From Rhodobacteraceae bacterium IMCC1909 (GTDB lineage Bacteria; Pseudomonadota; Alphaproteobacteria; Rhodobacterales; Rhodobacteraceae): a stretch of DNA of 64,000 nucleotides. The translations under genes and the position numbers were made by a program. Location: assembly GCA_030704425.1 (NCBI GenBank), contig JAPDHM010000002.1, positions 930,001 to 994,000 on the forward strand, in the 5' to 3' direction. Below, in pieces: positions 52,623 to 62,523 of the stretch. Positions within the stretch are counted from its first letter, which is position 1. The number at the start of each line of letters is the position of its first letter. The notes under the pieces are model-generated. The model saw only the letters and a program-made list of their open reading frames with translations, made no database searches and was not told the DNA's origin.

Positions 52623-53420
52623 TCATGGCTTCTGTAATATTATCCCTTTGGCATGGGCAATAAAATGTGGATTCTCATATCCTGGCTTGCCGTAGGTCAA
52701 AGGTTCCAGGTCGTCAAACCGCACAACGGCACCACCGGCCCCGTTCAAAACGGCATGCCCGGCTGCTGTGTCCCATTCCATGGTGCGGCCTGCGCGTGGG
52801 TAGAGATCAGCTTCGCCGGTTGCGATCAGGCAAAATTTGAGTGACGAGCCTGCACTCTTTAAATTGGATACTTTATATTTTGCGATATAGGCATCTGTTG
52901 TTTGGTCCCGATGTGATTTTGAGGCGACAACGCGTAAACCATCAGGATTTGGAACGGCGACGGAGATATTTTGGCATACTCCGATTTTCTCCATCTCAAA
53001 TGGATCGGTTTCCTCCAGTGATTGCCCTTGAGCGTCGGTATAAAACAACCGTTGTTTTGCGGGGGCATACACGATGCCACGAATTGGAACGCCGTTGACC
53101 ACATAGGCAATATTCACAGTGAAATTTCCGCGGCGGTGGACAAATTCTTTTGTACCATCCAGCGGATCGACAATCAAAAATTCAGTTCCTTTTAGAGCAT
53201 GGCTCTCCGCTTGTTCTTCTGTGATGAGTGCAACATCTGGAAAGGCCGCCTGCAAACCAACGGAAATAATCGCATCTGCAGCTTCATCGGCGGCGGTCAC
53301 CGGACTGGCATCTGATTTGGTTTTGACCTCAAAATCTGGGCCGTTATAGATCTCCATAATCGCGTCCCCGGCTTCAAGAGCGAGCCTGCGCATGACCTTT
53401 TGTAATGCGGTAAAATCCAA
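52623..53420 (-). CDS. cysQ: 3'(2'),5'-bisphosphate nucleotidase CysQ
   Basis: Magnesium-dependent phosphatase that clears PAP, the by-product of PAPS-using sulfotransferases and sulfate assimilation. 265 residues from TTG at 53420 (MDFTALQKVMRRLALEAGD, matching relatives); an ATG at residue 10 is the alternative. Inositol-phosphatase superfamily signatures: VTAADEAADAII, ITEEQAE, FLIVDPLDGTKEFVHRRGNFTVNIAYV near 80-105, and the C-terminal AGRTMEWDTAAGHAVLNGAGG. It lies between two broken genes, a sulfotransferase and an ABC-2 permease. Confidence 0.94.
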   Translation of the reverse strand: MDFTALQKVMRRLALEAGDAIMEIYNGPDFEVKTKSDASPVTAADEAADAIISVGLQAAFPDVALITEEQAESHALKGTEFLIVDPLDGTKEFVHRRGNFTVNIAYVVNGVPIRGIVYAPAKQRLFYTDAQGQSLEETDPFEMEKIGVCQNISVAVPNPDGLRVVASKSHRDQTTDAYIAKYKVSNLKSAGSSLKFCLIATGEADLYPRAGRTMEWDTAAGHAVLNGAGGAVVRFDDLEPLTYGKPGYENPHFIAHAKGIILQKP

Positions 53421-53532
53421 AACGTGAATGTTCCTTGCCGGTGTAGTGAATTAATTCATATTTTCTTGTGACTTATTGCGTTTTGTTTAAAATTACAATT
53501 CGACCCCCGTTTATATTTTTGAAAAACTAAAA

Positions 53533-54360
53533 ATGTTTGCTAAACCTCGCCATACGCGCTCCGGTATTTCGGACACCCTTGCCTTTCTCGAGTAGTTCTA
53601 TTTTGGAACCGGTCGTGGCATGCGCAAATCCAGTGGGCGGAACGCCGTGCTCGGGTTGATTGGCTCCATGATGTAGACGGTCGTTTTTACTATGGCCTTC
53701 TATTTTATGTTTCAGCTGATGGGGGTCAGATCGTCGCCAATCAAGGGCGATTATATGCTCTATATTATTTCCGGAATCGCCATGTTCATGACACATAATA
53801 CAGCTGTGCAAGCCGTGTCCAAAGCGGAAGGGCCGACGTCTGGCATGATGCAGCATGCGCCGATGAACAGGATGATCGCCGTATGCTCGGCAGCGCTGCA
53901 AAGCTTCTATCAACAAACAATTACCATCGGGGAAACTGCTGCTCATTTACCACCTTGCTTTCAACACAGTGGAAATTTTCAATCCAATTGGCCTGGCCGG
54001 TGTGTTCTTGCTGAGTTGGTTTATCGGCGTGGCCATTGGCATGGTGTTTTTGGCCTTGACGCCGTGGCACCCCCATTCGTTAATATTCTTTTGATGGTTT
54101 TTCGCTGGGTGAATATGTTGGCATCAGGCAAAATGTTCGTCGCCAATACATTGCCATCCTTCATGTTGGTCACGTTCGATTGGAACACTTTGTTTCACTG
54201 TGTGGACCAGGCGCGCGGCATGATGTTTATTAATTATTCGCCCATGCACTTCAATTTTTTCTACCCATTGAAGGTTGCTTTGGTGGCTGTTGTCCTCGGT
54301 CTTATGGGTGAATTTTCCACCCGAAAACGGGCTTCTAAGAGCTGGGTAGCGACTCGATAA
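53533..54360 (+). pseudogene. Broken ABC-2 type polysaccharide-export permease
   Basis: Starts at ATG 53533. Nonsense codons TAG lie at 53593-53595 and 53674-53676 (the second fits a CAG-to-TAG change). The frame then reads AFYFMFQLMGVRSSPIKGDYMLYIISGIAMFMTH, KAEGPTSGMMQHAPMN until an extra base in the GGGG run at 53929-53932 shifts it; the other frame supplies KLLLIYHLAFNTVEIF and LAGVFLLSWFIGVAIGMVFLAL, and near 54070 (run of five C) the first frame resumes with MLASGKMFVANTLPSFMLVTFDWN, LMGEFSTRKRASKSW. It matches KpsM-like capsule export permeases. Four lesions make it a clear pseudogene. Confidence 0.85.
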
Positions 54361-54365
54361 GGGCA

Positions 54366-55004
54366 CTAACGCACCACGCGCAGGGTCACATTGAGCCGTC
54401 CACCTTCTTTCAAAAGAGATGAGCTGCTGAATTTGATCCGGTCAATGCCGTGATAGTTGAGCCTTGCGGCGCCGCCCATCACCGCAACATCGCCGGACTT
54501 TAGCCAAATTGACTCTGTCTTGCCGCCGCGCTCAGTGCCGCCCACGCGAAACAGGGCATCATCCCCCAAAGATATTGACACAACGGGCCAGTCAAAATTG
54601 GCTTCATCTCGATCTTGATGCAGCCCCATGCGCGCGCCTTCGCCGTAGAAATTGACCAAGCAGCATTCCGGGTCCGGAACTGCCCCTGCGACCGCCCGCC
54701 AGATGGCCATGATCGCATCTGGAATTTCTGGCCAATTCACGCCGGAGGGGTGCTGCTCGACATATCGATATCCGCGCTGATCGGAAAACCAGCCGAAGTC
54801 ACCAGCGGCTGTCAAGCGCACAGACATGGGTTTTCCAGATTTCGTTTTTGGCGAAAAAACGGGCGCTTGCGCAGCGACTGCCCGCAGCTCCTTGACCAGA
54901 TGCAATTGATCGCTTGGAGGCAAAAACTCCTTAAAAACAGATATTCCGCCCACAGTTAGGGTAGGGCTGGGAGTATTTTGTCCATTTAACTTGATGAAAT
55001 CCAA
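54366..55004 (-). CDS. alkB: AlkB-type 2-oxoglutarate/Fe(II) dioxygenase
   Basis: Repairs 1-methyladenine and 3-methylcytosine by oxidative demethylation. 212 residues from TTG at 55004, chosen because GGAGG lies nine bases upstream; an out-of-frame ATG closer to it gives no family protein. Iron ligands H129 and D131 in GLHQDRDEANF and H185 in LNYHGIDR; 2-oxoglutarate-binding R203 and R209 in GGRLNVTLRVV. MSVRLTAAGDFGWFSDQRGYRY is the nucleotide-recognition lid of AlkB. Divergent from dnaK. Confidence 0.93.
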   Translation of the reverse strand: MDFIKLNGQNTPSPTLTVGGISVFKEFLPPSDQLHLVKELRAVAAQAPVFSPKTKSGKPMSVRLTAAGDFGWFSDQRGYRYVEQHPSGVNWPEIPDAIMAIWRAVAGAVPDPECCLVNFYGEGARMGLHQDRDEANFDWPVVSISLGDDALFRVGGTERGGKTESIWLKSGDVAVMGGAARLNYHGIDRIKFSSSSLLKEGGRLNVTLRVVR

Positions 55005-55024
55005 ATTTCATTGCCTCCAGATGG

Positions 55025-55053
55025 TTGCAGGGGGTGTTTGACACACCTATATA
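55025..55053 (+). promoter_or_regulatory. Candidate dnaK promoter
   Basis: TTGCAG (55025-55030) and TATATA (55048-55053) are 17 bases apart, a good arrangement for a sigma-70 or alphaproteobacterial sigma-32 type promoter, 107 bases before dnaK. The spacer contains an inverted repeat GGTGT-TTGAC-ACACC (55033-55047). No CIRCE element is present. Which sigma factor is used cannot be told from this alone. Confidence 0.45.
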
Positions 55054-55159
55054 GCGCGATGAACTGGTAGTTTAGAAGAACTGCTGAATTAATTGAGGCA
55101 TAGGCGCCGCACTGCGGGCCGAAAGCCTTGGTATCGCCAGAGCGAAGGGATGCTAAGAA

Positions 55160-57067
55160 ATGGCTAAAGTCATTGGAATTGACCTTGGAACAACAAACAG
55201 CTGCGTGTCAATCATGGACGGATCGCAGCCACGGGTAATTGAGAATGCTGAGGGCGCACGGACCACTCCATCAATCGTTGCCTTTACCGAAAACGAGCGC
55301 CTTGTGGGCCAACCTGCTAAACGTCAGGCTGTTACCAACCCAGAAAACACTGTTTTTGGTGTAAAGCGCTTGGTCGGCCGTCGGTATGATGACGCCCATC
55401 TGAAAAAAGATATGAAAAACCTCCCCTTCAAAGTCCTTAATGGCGGCAATGGGGACGCTTGGGTTGAAGCACAGGGTGAGCAATTCTCCCCATCGCAAAT
55501 TTCCGCATTCATTTTACAAAAAATGAAAGAAACTGCTGAGAGCTATCTTGGCGAAGACGTTTCACAAGCGGTCATTACCGTGCCGGCCTATTTTAATGAC
55601 GCGCAGCGTCAAGCGACGAAAGATGCGGGTAAGATTGCCGGCCTTGAAGTCTTGCGGATCATCAACGAGCCAACTGCAGCGGCTCTGGCCTATGGTTTGG
55701 ACAAAAAAGAATCGCAAATCATTGCCGTCTATGATCTTGGTGGTGGGACATTTGATGTCACCATCTTGGAAATCGACGACGGTTTGTTTGAAGTCAAATC
55801 CACCAATGGGGACACGTTCCTTGGCGGTGAAGACTTTGACATGCGCATCGTCAACTACCTTGCGGAAGAGTTCCAAAAGGAAAATGGCATCGATTTGACC
55901 AAAGATAAAATGGCCTTGCAGCGGTTGAAAGAAGCGGCTGAAAAGGCAAAAATTGAATTGTCCTCTTCCAGCCAAACAGAAATTAATCAGCCTTTCATCT
56001 CGATGGACGGCGCATCTGGTCAGCCCTTGCACATGGTCGTGAAACTCACACGAGCCAAATTGGAAAGCTTGGTGGGTGATCTCATCAAAGCCTCATTGAA
56101 GCCTTGTCAAGCTGCGTTGAAAGATGCTGGCCTGTCCACGGGTGATATCGACGAAATCGTTTTGGTTGGCGGCATGACCCGTATGCCAAAAGTGATGGAG
56201 GAAGTGACCAAATTCTTTGGCAAAGAACCAAACAAAGGTGTTAATCCTGATGAAGTTGTTGCCATGGGCGCGGCTATTCAAGCCGGTGTTTTGCAAGGCG
56301 ATGTGAAAGACGTTGTTTTGCTCGACATCACACCTTTGTCTTTGGGTATCGAAACTCTGGGCGGTGTATTCACACGCTTGATCGACCGCAACACCACGAT
56401 CCCAACCAAGAAATCACAAGTGTTCTCCACCGCAGAAGATAATCAGAACGCGGTGACCATTCGTGTGTTCCAAGGTGAGCGGGAAATGGCAGCTGACAAT
56501 AAAATCCTGGGTCAGTTCAATCTGGAAAGCATTCCACCAGCGCCGCGCGGCATGCCGCAAATCGAGGTGACATTCGATATCGACGCCAATGGGATCGTAT
56601 CGGTTGGCGCGACGGATAAGGGCACAGGCAAGGAGCAAAAAATCACCATCCAAGCTTCCGGCGGCCTGTCAGATGCAGATATCGAAGCCATGGTGAAAGA
56701 TGCGGAAGCCAATGCCGATGCCGATAAAGATCGCCGTGAATTGGTGGAAGCTAAGAATCAAGCGGAAAGCCTGATTCATTCTACTGAAAAAGCCATGGAA
56801 GAGCACAACGACAAAGTGGATCCAACCACAATCGAAGCGATTGAATTGGCCATGGCGGCGTTGCGCGATGATCTGGAAACAGAAGATGCGGGCAAAATCA
56901 AAGCCGGCATTCAAAACGTGACTGAGTCGGCGATGAAGCTTGGTGAAGCGATTTATAAAGCTAGCCAAGAAGCAGAAGCCAATGGCGATGTCGACGATGG
57001 TCCTGTTGCGGATGATGATATCCTGGATGCAGATTTCGAAGATTTGGACGGCGACAAACGCACCTAA
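55160..57067 (+). CDS. dnaK: Chaperone protein DnaK (Hsp70)
   Basis: ATP-dependent Hsp70. 635 residues: ATPase domain 1-385 with [17 protein letters not shown] at 4-20, the phosphate-2 motif [17 protein letters not shown] near 190-205, [12 protein letters not shown] near 335; linker [15 protein letters not shown] near 388; substrate-binding domain with lid to about 610; acidic tail ending [18 protein letters not shown]. Partner genes are dnaJ immediately downstream and grpE at 10 kb. An intrinsic terminator separates it from dnaJ. Confidence 0.98.
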   Translation: MAKVIGIDLGTTNSCVSIMDGSQPRVIENAEGARTTPSIVAFTENERLVGQPAKRQAVTNPENTVFGVKRLVGRRYDDAHLKKDMKNLPFKVLNGGNGDAWVEAQGEQFSPSQISAFILQKMKETAESYLGEDVSQAVITVPAYFNDAQRQATKDAGKIAGLEVLRIINEPTAAALAYGLDKKESQIIAVYDLGGGTFDVTILEIDDGLFEVKSTNGDTFLGGEDFDMRIVNYLAEEFQKENGIDLTKDKMALQRLKEAAEKAKIELSSSSQTEINQPFISMDGASGQPLHMVVKLTRAKLESLVGDLIKASLKPCQAALKDAGLSTGDIDEIVLVGGMTRMPKVMEEVTKFFGKEPNKGVNPDEVVAMGAAIQAGVLQGDVKDVVLLDITPLSLGIETLGGVFTRLIDRNTTIPTKKSQVFSTAEDNQNAVTIRVFQGEREMAADNKILGQFNLESIPPAPRGMPQIEVTFDIDANGIVSVGATDKGTGKEQKITIQASGGLSDADIEAMVKDAEANADADKDRRELVEAKNQAESLIHSTEKAMEEHNDKVDPTTIEAIELAMAALRDDLETEDAGKIKAGIQNVTESAMKLGEAIYKASQEAEANGDVDDGPVADDDILDADFEDLDGDKRT

Positions 57068-57088
57068 CGCCAAGTAAGGATCAGTCTA

Positions 57089-57119
57089 AACCGGCCTGCG
57101 ATTTTGCCGGCCGGTTTTT
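57089..57119 (+). terminator. Intrinsic terminator between dnaK and dnaJ
   Basis: AACCGGCC-N12-GGCCGGTT followed directly by further T's (TTTTT to 57119). It starts 22 bases after the dnaK stop and ends 23 bases before dnaJ. It would let dnaK be made in excess over dnaJ through partial read-through. Confidence 0.85.
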
Positions 57120-57142
57120 CCGTTCCAGAGGGGACAGTTTAG

Positions 57143-58291
57143 ATGTCAAAACGCGATTACTACGAAACGCTTGGGATCTCGAAAGGGGCCACGGCGGAGG
57201 AAATCAAAAAGGCCTATCGTCGCAAGGCGAAGGAGCTTCATCCAGATCGTAATGCAGATAATCCAGCTTCTGAGGGTCTCTTCAAAGAGGCAAACGAGGC
57301 TTATGAAGTTCTCAAAGACAGCAATAAAAAGGCCGCTTACGATCGTTACGGTCATGCGGCCTTTGAAGGTGGCATGGGCGGTGGCGGCGGTGGCCGGCCC
57401 GGAGGGCAAGGGGATTTCTCCAGTGCCTTTTCCGATGTTTTCGACGACCTTTTTGGCGACTTCATGGGCGGACGCGGCGGCGGTGGCCGGCAACGTGCCG
57501 CGCGCGGCGCGGACCTGCGCTATAATATGCGCGTCACCCTCGAAGAGGCGTTTCGCGGGTTGCAAAAAACCATCAATGTGCCAGCGGCTGTGTCCTGCGC
57601 AAATTGTTCTGGAACAGGCGCGGCTTCGGGCAGCGCACCTGCGACCTGTGGCACCTGCTCCGGCATGGGCAAGGTGCGCGCGCAGCAAGGATTTTTCACG
57701 GTTGAGCGCACCTGCCCCAGTTGTTCTGGCGCAGGGCAGGTGATCAAAAACCCATGCTCAAGCTGCCACGGCGCTGGGCGGGTTGAGAAAGACCGGGCGC
57801 TATCCGTCAATATCCCGGCAGGTGTCGAAACCGGTACGCGCATTCGCCTGTCGGGCGAAGGCGAGGCGGGGGCACGCGGTGGACCTCAAGGCGATCTCTA
57901 TATTTTTATCGAGGTGGCCGATCACCAGATTTTTGAACGCGAAGGCAACAACCTGTTTTGCAATGTGCCCGTGTCGATGACCTCCGCAGCATTGGGCGGT
58001 GATATCGAAGTGCCAAATATCGACGGGGGCCGCAGCCGGGTTAAGATCCCAAGTGGTAGCCAATCAGGTCGGCAAATGCGCTTGCGCTCTAAGGGCATGC
58101 CCTCCGTGCGTGGCGGTGGCGTGGGTGATATGTTCATCGAGCTACAGGTGGAAACGCCCGTAAATTTGACGGTGCGTCAAAAGGAGATTTTGAAAGAGTT
58201 TGAGGCGCTCTCAAGTGACAACAGCCCCGAGAGCCAAGGCTTTTTCAAAAAGGTCAAACGGTTTTGGGATGGTGTAAAGGGTCAAGAATAA
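57143..58291 (+). CDS. dnaJ: Chaperone protein DnaJ (Hsp40)
   Basis: Co-chaperone that delivers clients to DnaK and stimulates its ATPase. 382 residues: J domain 1-70 with the HPD motif in [11 protein letters not shown], a Gly-rich linker (about 74-120), four CxxCxGxG zinc repeats ([44 protein letters not shown]) near 150-215, and C-terminal peptide-binding domains. GAGGGGAC before the ATG is the ribosome site. It may also have its own promoter, given the terminator after dnaK. Confidence 0.97.
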   Translation: MSKRDYYETLGISKGATAEEIKKAYRRKAKELHPDRNADNPASEGLFKEANEAYEVLKDSNKKAAYDRYGHAAFEGGMGGGGGGRPGGQGDFSSAFSDVFDDLFGDFMGGRGGGGRQRAARGADLRYNMRVTLEEAFRGLQKTINVPAAVSCANCSGTGAASGSAPATCGTCSGMGKVRAQQGFFTVERTCPSCSGAGQVIKNPCSSCHGAGRVEKDRALSVNIPAGVETGTRIRLSGEGEAGARGGPQGDLYIFIEVADHQIFEREGNNLFCNVPVSMTSAALGGDIEVPNIDGGRSRVKIPSGSQSGRQMRLRSKGMPSVRGGGVGDMFIELQVETPVNLTVRQKEILKEFEALSSDNSPESQGFFKKVKRFWDGVKGQE

Positions 58292-58331
58292 AGCATGAAG
58301 CCAAGCGTTGGATAAGATCTGCGCTGGACTT

Positions 58332-59831
58332 TTATTTTACCCAAATCTCAACGCGGCGGTTTTGATTTTGGCCCCAGGCGGTGTCGTTGCAGGCCAGCGG
58401 CAAGCCCTCCCCCAATCCAAGAACTTCGAACCCATCACTGAGTTGCGCATCATCCAGCAATGTCGCGATGGTGGCGCGTAAAGCGCGGGCGCGATCGAGA
58501 GAAATTTGCATGTTGCCTTCCGCGCTCCCTTGGCTGTCGCTGAAACCCACAAACATCACGTCGAGTCCTTCAAAATACCCTGCGACAAACAAACGTTTGA
58601 GAAATTGGAGGTTGGATTGCGAGTCGGCATCCATGATCTGCGTGCCCTCCAAGAAGCGGAACGTCAGAGACATCCGCTCATAGCCATTCAGGTTGAGCAC
58701 GGCCAGACGCAGATCTTCGGTGCGCATATCCATATCAGTGTTTAAAATCGCATTGATCAAGAGGCCAGATTGCCCATGAATTTCTGTCTTTTGGGGGCTG
58801 CGGCTGATGAAACCCAGTGTCCGCACCGCGTCCTGCGCTTTGGGTGTCAGCAAGAAGGCCCAAAAGGCACGGGTGATGCTTTGCATCTTCTTTGGTGCGG
58901 CGATCAGGTAGATCGGCGCTTGTAACGGATGCGCGGGCGCTTGAATGTCAGTCGGCGCCATCGGTTGATCGCAGCCCAAGCTGACTTGAACCAAGGTGTC
59001 TTGTGCCACCTGATCGGTTCTCACCGTCAAACGACCAGGTGTGTTTACGCCCTTGGGTGGCATCGGTCGGGGGGGCTCAAAAACTCTTAAGAGTTGCTGC
59101 AACGCCTGAGTTTGATCGTCTTGGCCTGTGAGAAAGGCCGGGTATTGAATGCCGGAGGTAAGTGGCCAAAGCCCGGGCTCCTTGCCCAACATTGCCACCA
59201 ATTGGCCCATCGTGATGAACCTATTGGGATTGCTGGGCTGAGAATACAAATAAAGATCCTGCCATGCTAAAACCATAGAGTTTTGCGGATGGTCTAAGGA
59301 GCCGAACATATCCTCATTGAGAGCGGCTTGCTCCTCTTGCGTGGCGGCGCGCAGCGTCAGTGCCAAATTGGCCCGGCCCTGTAAAATATCTGAAATTGCG
59401 TCACGACTATTGCGATCAGAAAGCGCGAAAACCGCAAGCGCCGTACCATTTTTCGGGTCAAACAAGGTGATCTGCCCCGGCATCTCTTTTGATAGCTGAT
59501 AGGAATAGCCCTGATGGTCGGCGAAGGACTGAATGAGCGGCATGAGCAGCGCCGAATTCAATGATCCGTCACCTGAGAGTGCGATGCTTTCGGGTGATGC
59601 GCTCAGGGCAGGGCAGGCCGCCCCTCGGCAGACCACCACATCGGCAGCTAAGGTCAATTTCCCATACTCGGATTGAATTTGATAGTTTTCCCCATCGAAT
59701 GATATCAGCGCGCCGGAGACTGAAAAAGAGCCATCGCGCAGCACCAGCTCGACGGGATCTGCGAGTGCCGCGCCTATGCTTCCGAAAAAGCAGGCCACAG
59801 CCCATAGTCCTATGCTCAAAATACGATGCAA
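58332..59831 (-). CDS. Periplasmic binding-protein-like domain fused to OmpA C-terminal domain
   Basis: 499 residues. The first 24 (MHRILSIGLWAVACFFGSIGAALA) form a signal peptide. Residues of about 95-375 resemble phosphate-type (PstS-like) solute-binding proteins (SGDGSLNSALLMPLIQSFADHQGY; the C-terminal ALLTPKAQDAVRTLGFISRSP-like segment). From about 400 the chain is an OmpA-like peptidoglycan-binding domain (QSNLQFLKRLFVAGYFEGLDVMFVGFSDSQGSAEGN, SLDRARALRATIATLL, LPLACNDTAWGQNQNRRVEIWV). It would be anchored to the cell wall in the periplasm. The ligand is unknown and no transporter genes are adjacent. Confidence 0.78.
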   Translation of the reverse strand: MHRILSIGLWAVACFFGSIGAALADPVELVLRDGSFSVSGALISFDGENYQIQSEYGKLTLAADVVVCRGAACPALSASPESIALSGDGSLNSALLMPLIQSFADHQGYSYQLSKEMPGQITLFDPKNGTALAVFALSDRNSRDAISDILQGRANLALTLRAATQEEQAALNEDMFGSLDHPQNSMVLAWQDLYLYSQPSNPNRFITMGQLVAMLGKEPGLWPLTSGIQYPAFLTGQDDQTQALQQLLRVFEPPRPMPPKGVNTPGRLTVRTDQVAQDTLVQVSLGCDQPMAPTDIQAPAHPLQAPIYLIAAPKKMQSITRAFWAFLLTPKAQDAVRTLGFISRSPQKTEIHGQSGLLINAILNTDMDMRTEDLRLAVLNLNGYERMSLTFRFLEGTQIMDADSQSNLQFLKRLFVAGYFEGLDVMFVGFSDSQGSAEGNMQISLDRARALRATIATLLDDAQLSDGFEVLGLGEGLPLACNDTAWGQNQNRRVEIWVK

Positions 59832-59946
59832 ATGAGGTCCAACCCAGGAAACTTCAAGGTCTTACTTGTCGTAGATTTCACCGATTCTATCAACAAAATA
59901 ATAGCCTTAGGGCTGATTTCTTTCATAGAATTCCTTGCGTGTTTTG

Positions 59947-60941
59947 TCAGGTGAAGGCCACCCGCGCAATAGGGCGCAACCGCTCTAGGGTTTTTTGATT
60001 GGTTTTGGAGCGATCATTGCGTCGCTGCGGGACATTGACCAATGAGCCTAAAATCTTTGCGTAGGGCAAAAATTGGACACCCGGGTCATTGGGCCCCACA
60101 AGCCTATAGCTAGTGAAAAACACCTCAATGGCATCAGCTGGAATGATCTGCCCGTTTTCAAGCTCTTTGGAGCTGCGAAGAATGGCAGTATAATCAAGCA
60201 ACAGGCGGGCGATGTCATGATCCATGGGCGCAGGCTGGTTCTTTGAAATATTGAGTCCGGTTAAACAGGTGCCATCAAAAATCAGATTGTGCATATGAAA
60301 ATCGCCATATTGAACCGCAGATACAGTTTGTTGATCGGAATATTTGTTTGCGAGTTCAGACAACCGTTTAACCCCTTGCAATATAAGGGGCTTGGCGGCA
60401 ACTTTCAGGTCTCCTGGCTGAATTTTTCGCCCAGATCGTGGCAGTAATTCACCGCATGTTTCGGTTGAAAAATGCGGGTCTTAGAAACTTTGGTTCGATG
60501 ATAGGTATCCAACCATTCTCCAGCCAGTTGCAGCAGCTCAAGCTGCCTAGCGTTATCCTCTGCGGCATCGCGCATATACTCAGAAAAGTGTATGCCTTCC
60601 GCATAGGTCGTTAGACTGGCTTGATTGGCGATGTCCAAGCACATGGGTTTCATCAGAGAAAGGCGTTCGCTACTTTGAAAGGCGCGAGACGCTTTTTCCA
60701 ATCGCAAATAATGTGCGGCAAAGGTGGCCTGTGCGCGGGGTTGCAGTTGTAGCCGATATTTGAACAGCCCATGGTTTGGGTGCTCTAGCAAATAAGAAAT
60801 GCGGGCCCGATCTTTCTCTTCGCGCTTCGACAGCAAAACATATGACCAGCCCACCATAGGCAGTTGCGCCTCTTCCAAAACACCTGGCCATGCAGCATGG
60901 GCCGCTCTTTCCAGTTTTGTTATGGAGTCTTCGAGCCACAT
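59947..60941 (-). pseudogene. APH-type phosphotransferase, frameshifted
   Basis: Two minus-strand frames make one aminoglycoside-phosphotransferase-fold protein. The first (60405-60941) covers the N-lobe (GWSYVLLSKREEKDRARISYLL, FAAHYLRLEKASRAF); the second (59947-60381) has the catalytic loop QYGDFHMHNLIFDG and PMDHDIARLLLDYTAIL. One missing A in the A5 run near 60425 (GEKIQPGDLKVAAKPLIL when restored) joins them. The metal-binding Asp expected after the loop is Asn in TGLNISKN, a second sign of decay. The original substrate is unknown. Confidence 0.72.
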
Positions 60942-61074
60942 GACAGCATTCCAATAATAAGCAAAAATTAAAGACTTTAAAAAATACCCTAGACGGATCT
61001 AGACCGGTGATTTCCGTGAAATTATACAAATTTTAACGTGTGATTGATCAGTAAAACATGTGGTTTTTTTCAAT

Positions 61075-62508
61075 TTACGAAGGAATTATAGGATCAATTG
61101 GACCAAGTGGACCCCCGAATGTTAATTCGACGTGTCGCGCAGCGGCCAATAGCGCAGCTTCTCCTCGGGGTTTCCCGATTAGTTGCAGCCCCACCGGCAA
61201 TCCGCGCGGACCGCGTCCTATGGGCACCGATATTGCGGGCAGGCCGGTGGTTGTGGCCAAAAAGGCAAAGCGCAACCAATCCATATAGTTGGCCAGCTCT
61301 ACACCACCCACGTGATGCACCCATTCTTCAGAAGCCAAATGCGGCATACAGCCCACTGTTGGGCAAGCGAGGACGTCGAATGTCTCAAACAGGCTCAGCA
61401 TACTATTGAACAGAATGGAGCGATTCAGATTGGCGTCGATAATATCTTCCAGAGTCACAGCTTGCCCAAAAGCGGTGTTTTCAGCCAGCGTAGATTTGAA
61501 ATGCGCTTGGACCTCCTGTGGTAGACGTTTTGCCGCCGTGGCCCACATAAGGCCGCGCAGTGTGTGATAGCTGCGCTCAAGATGGGTGAGATCGGGGCAG
61601 GTCTCTTCAATCCGTGCGCCATTCTTCTCAAGCTGTCGCATTGCCGCGGCAAGATGCTGGGCCATTTCGGGATCGACCTGTCCAAAGCCTCCCAAATCCG
61701 GGGCAAAGGCAATTTTCAGCTTTCCGTCAGCGCGAATGACGGCCTCTTGATAGGGAATTTCAGGTGCCGGATAGGAAATGGCGATTTGTGGATCAAACCC
61801 CGACATCGCATCCAAAAACAATGCACAATCTCTTACGGAACGGGCCATCGGGCCCTGCACCCCTTCAATTATGAAGGCCGCGTCCTGTCCCGGTCCGCCT
61901 GCAATGCCCGGGCTTGGGCGCAGACCTACGATGCCGCAATAGGCGGCTGGGGTGCGCAGGCTGCCACCGTGATCGGACCCATGGCTCAGCCAAATTTCCC
62001 CTGCGGCCAAAGAGGCGGCCGCGCCACCGGACGAGCCGCCCGGATTGAGCGCGGTATTCCAAGGGTTTCGTGTTTGTCCAAAGACGTCATTGAAGGTATT
62101 ACCGCCTGCGCCAAATTCGGGTGTGTTGGTTTTGCCTAAAATTACCGCCCCACGCTGTTCCAACTGGTCCACCAAAGGTTCGCTTTTTTGCGGTATGAAG
62201 TCCGCCAGCCCTTTGGTTCCAAACGTTGTGCGGACATCGGCGACGGCGTTGAGATCTTTGATTGTGATCGGCAAGCCCGCCAGCCAACCGGCTGGGGTGC
62301 TGTCTCGGCTTGATAAATCCACAGCACGCGCCCGCGCTTCACAAAGCGTAGGTGTGGCATTGATCAATGGGCCGGTTTGGGAAATGCGCGTCAAAGCTGT
62401 ATCTATCAGATCCGACGAGGAAATTTCCCTGGCTTTCAACAGGGCAACAACTTCATGGGCTTCAAATTTGCAAAGTTCTGGGCCAGTGAACAATAGCTCT
62501 GATGTCAT
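61075..62508 (-). CDS. Amidase (amidase-signature family)
   Basis: 477 residues from ATG at 62508; an in-frame GTG at 62517 is less likely. Ser-cisSer-Lys triad: K84 in PITIKDLNAVA, S160 in NPGGSSGGAAASLAAG, nucleophile S183 in GSDHGGSLRTPAAYCG. The C-terminal part (PAISVPIGRGPRGLPVGLQLIGKPRGEAALL) is typical of general amidases. GatA-like residues are not enough to assign tRNA amidotransferase, and no gatB/gatC is near. The substrate is unknown. It lies after a SulP gene on the same strand with a 53-base gap containing a palindrome. Confidence 0.9.
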   Translation of the reverse strand: MTSELLFTGPELCKFEAHEVVALLKAREISSSDLIDTALTRISQTGPLINATPTLCEARARAVDLSSRDSTPAGWLAGLPITIKDLNAVADVRTTFGTKGLADFIPQKSEPLVDQLEQRGAVILGKTNTPEFGAGGNTFNDVFGQTRNPWNTALNPGGSSGGAAASLAAGEIWLSHGSDHGGSLRTPAAYCGIVGLRPSPGIAGGPGQDAAFIIEGVQGPMARSVRDCALFLDAMSGFDPQIAISYPAPEIPYQEAVIRADGKLKIAFAPDLGGFGQVDPEMAQHLAAAMRQLEKNGARIEETCPDLTHLERSYHTLRGLMWATAAKRLPQEVQAHFKSTLAENTAFGQAVTLEDIIDANLNRSILFNSMLSLFETFDVLACPTVGCMPHLASEEWVHHVGGVELANYMDWLRFAFLATTTGLPAISVPIGRGPRGLPVGLQLIGKPRGEAALLAAARHVELTFGGPLGPIDPIIPS

Positions 62509-62523
62509 AATGTGCACCCTTCA

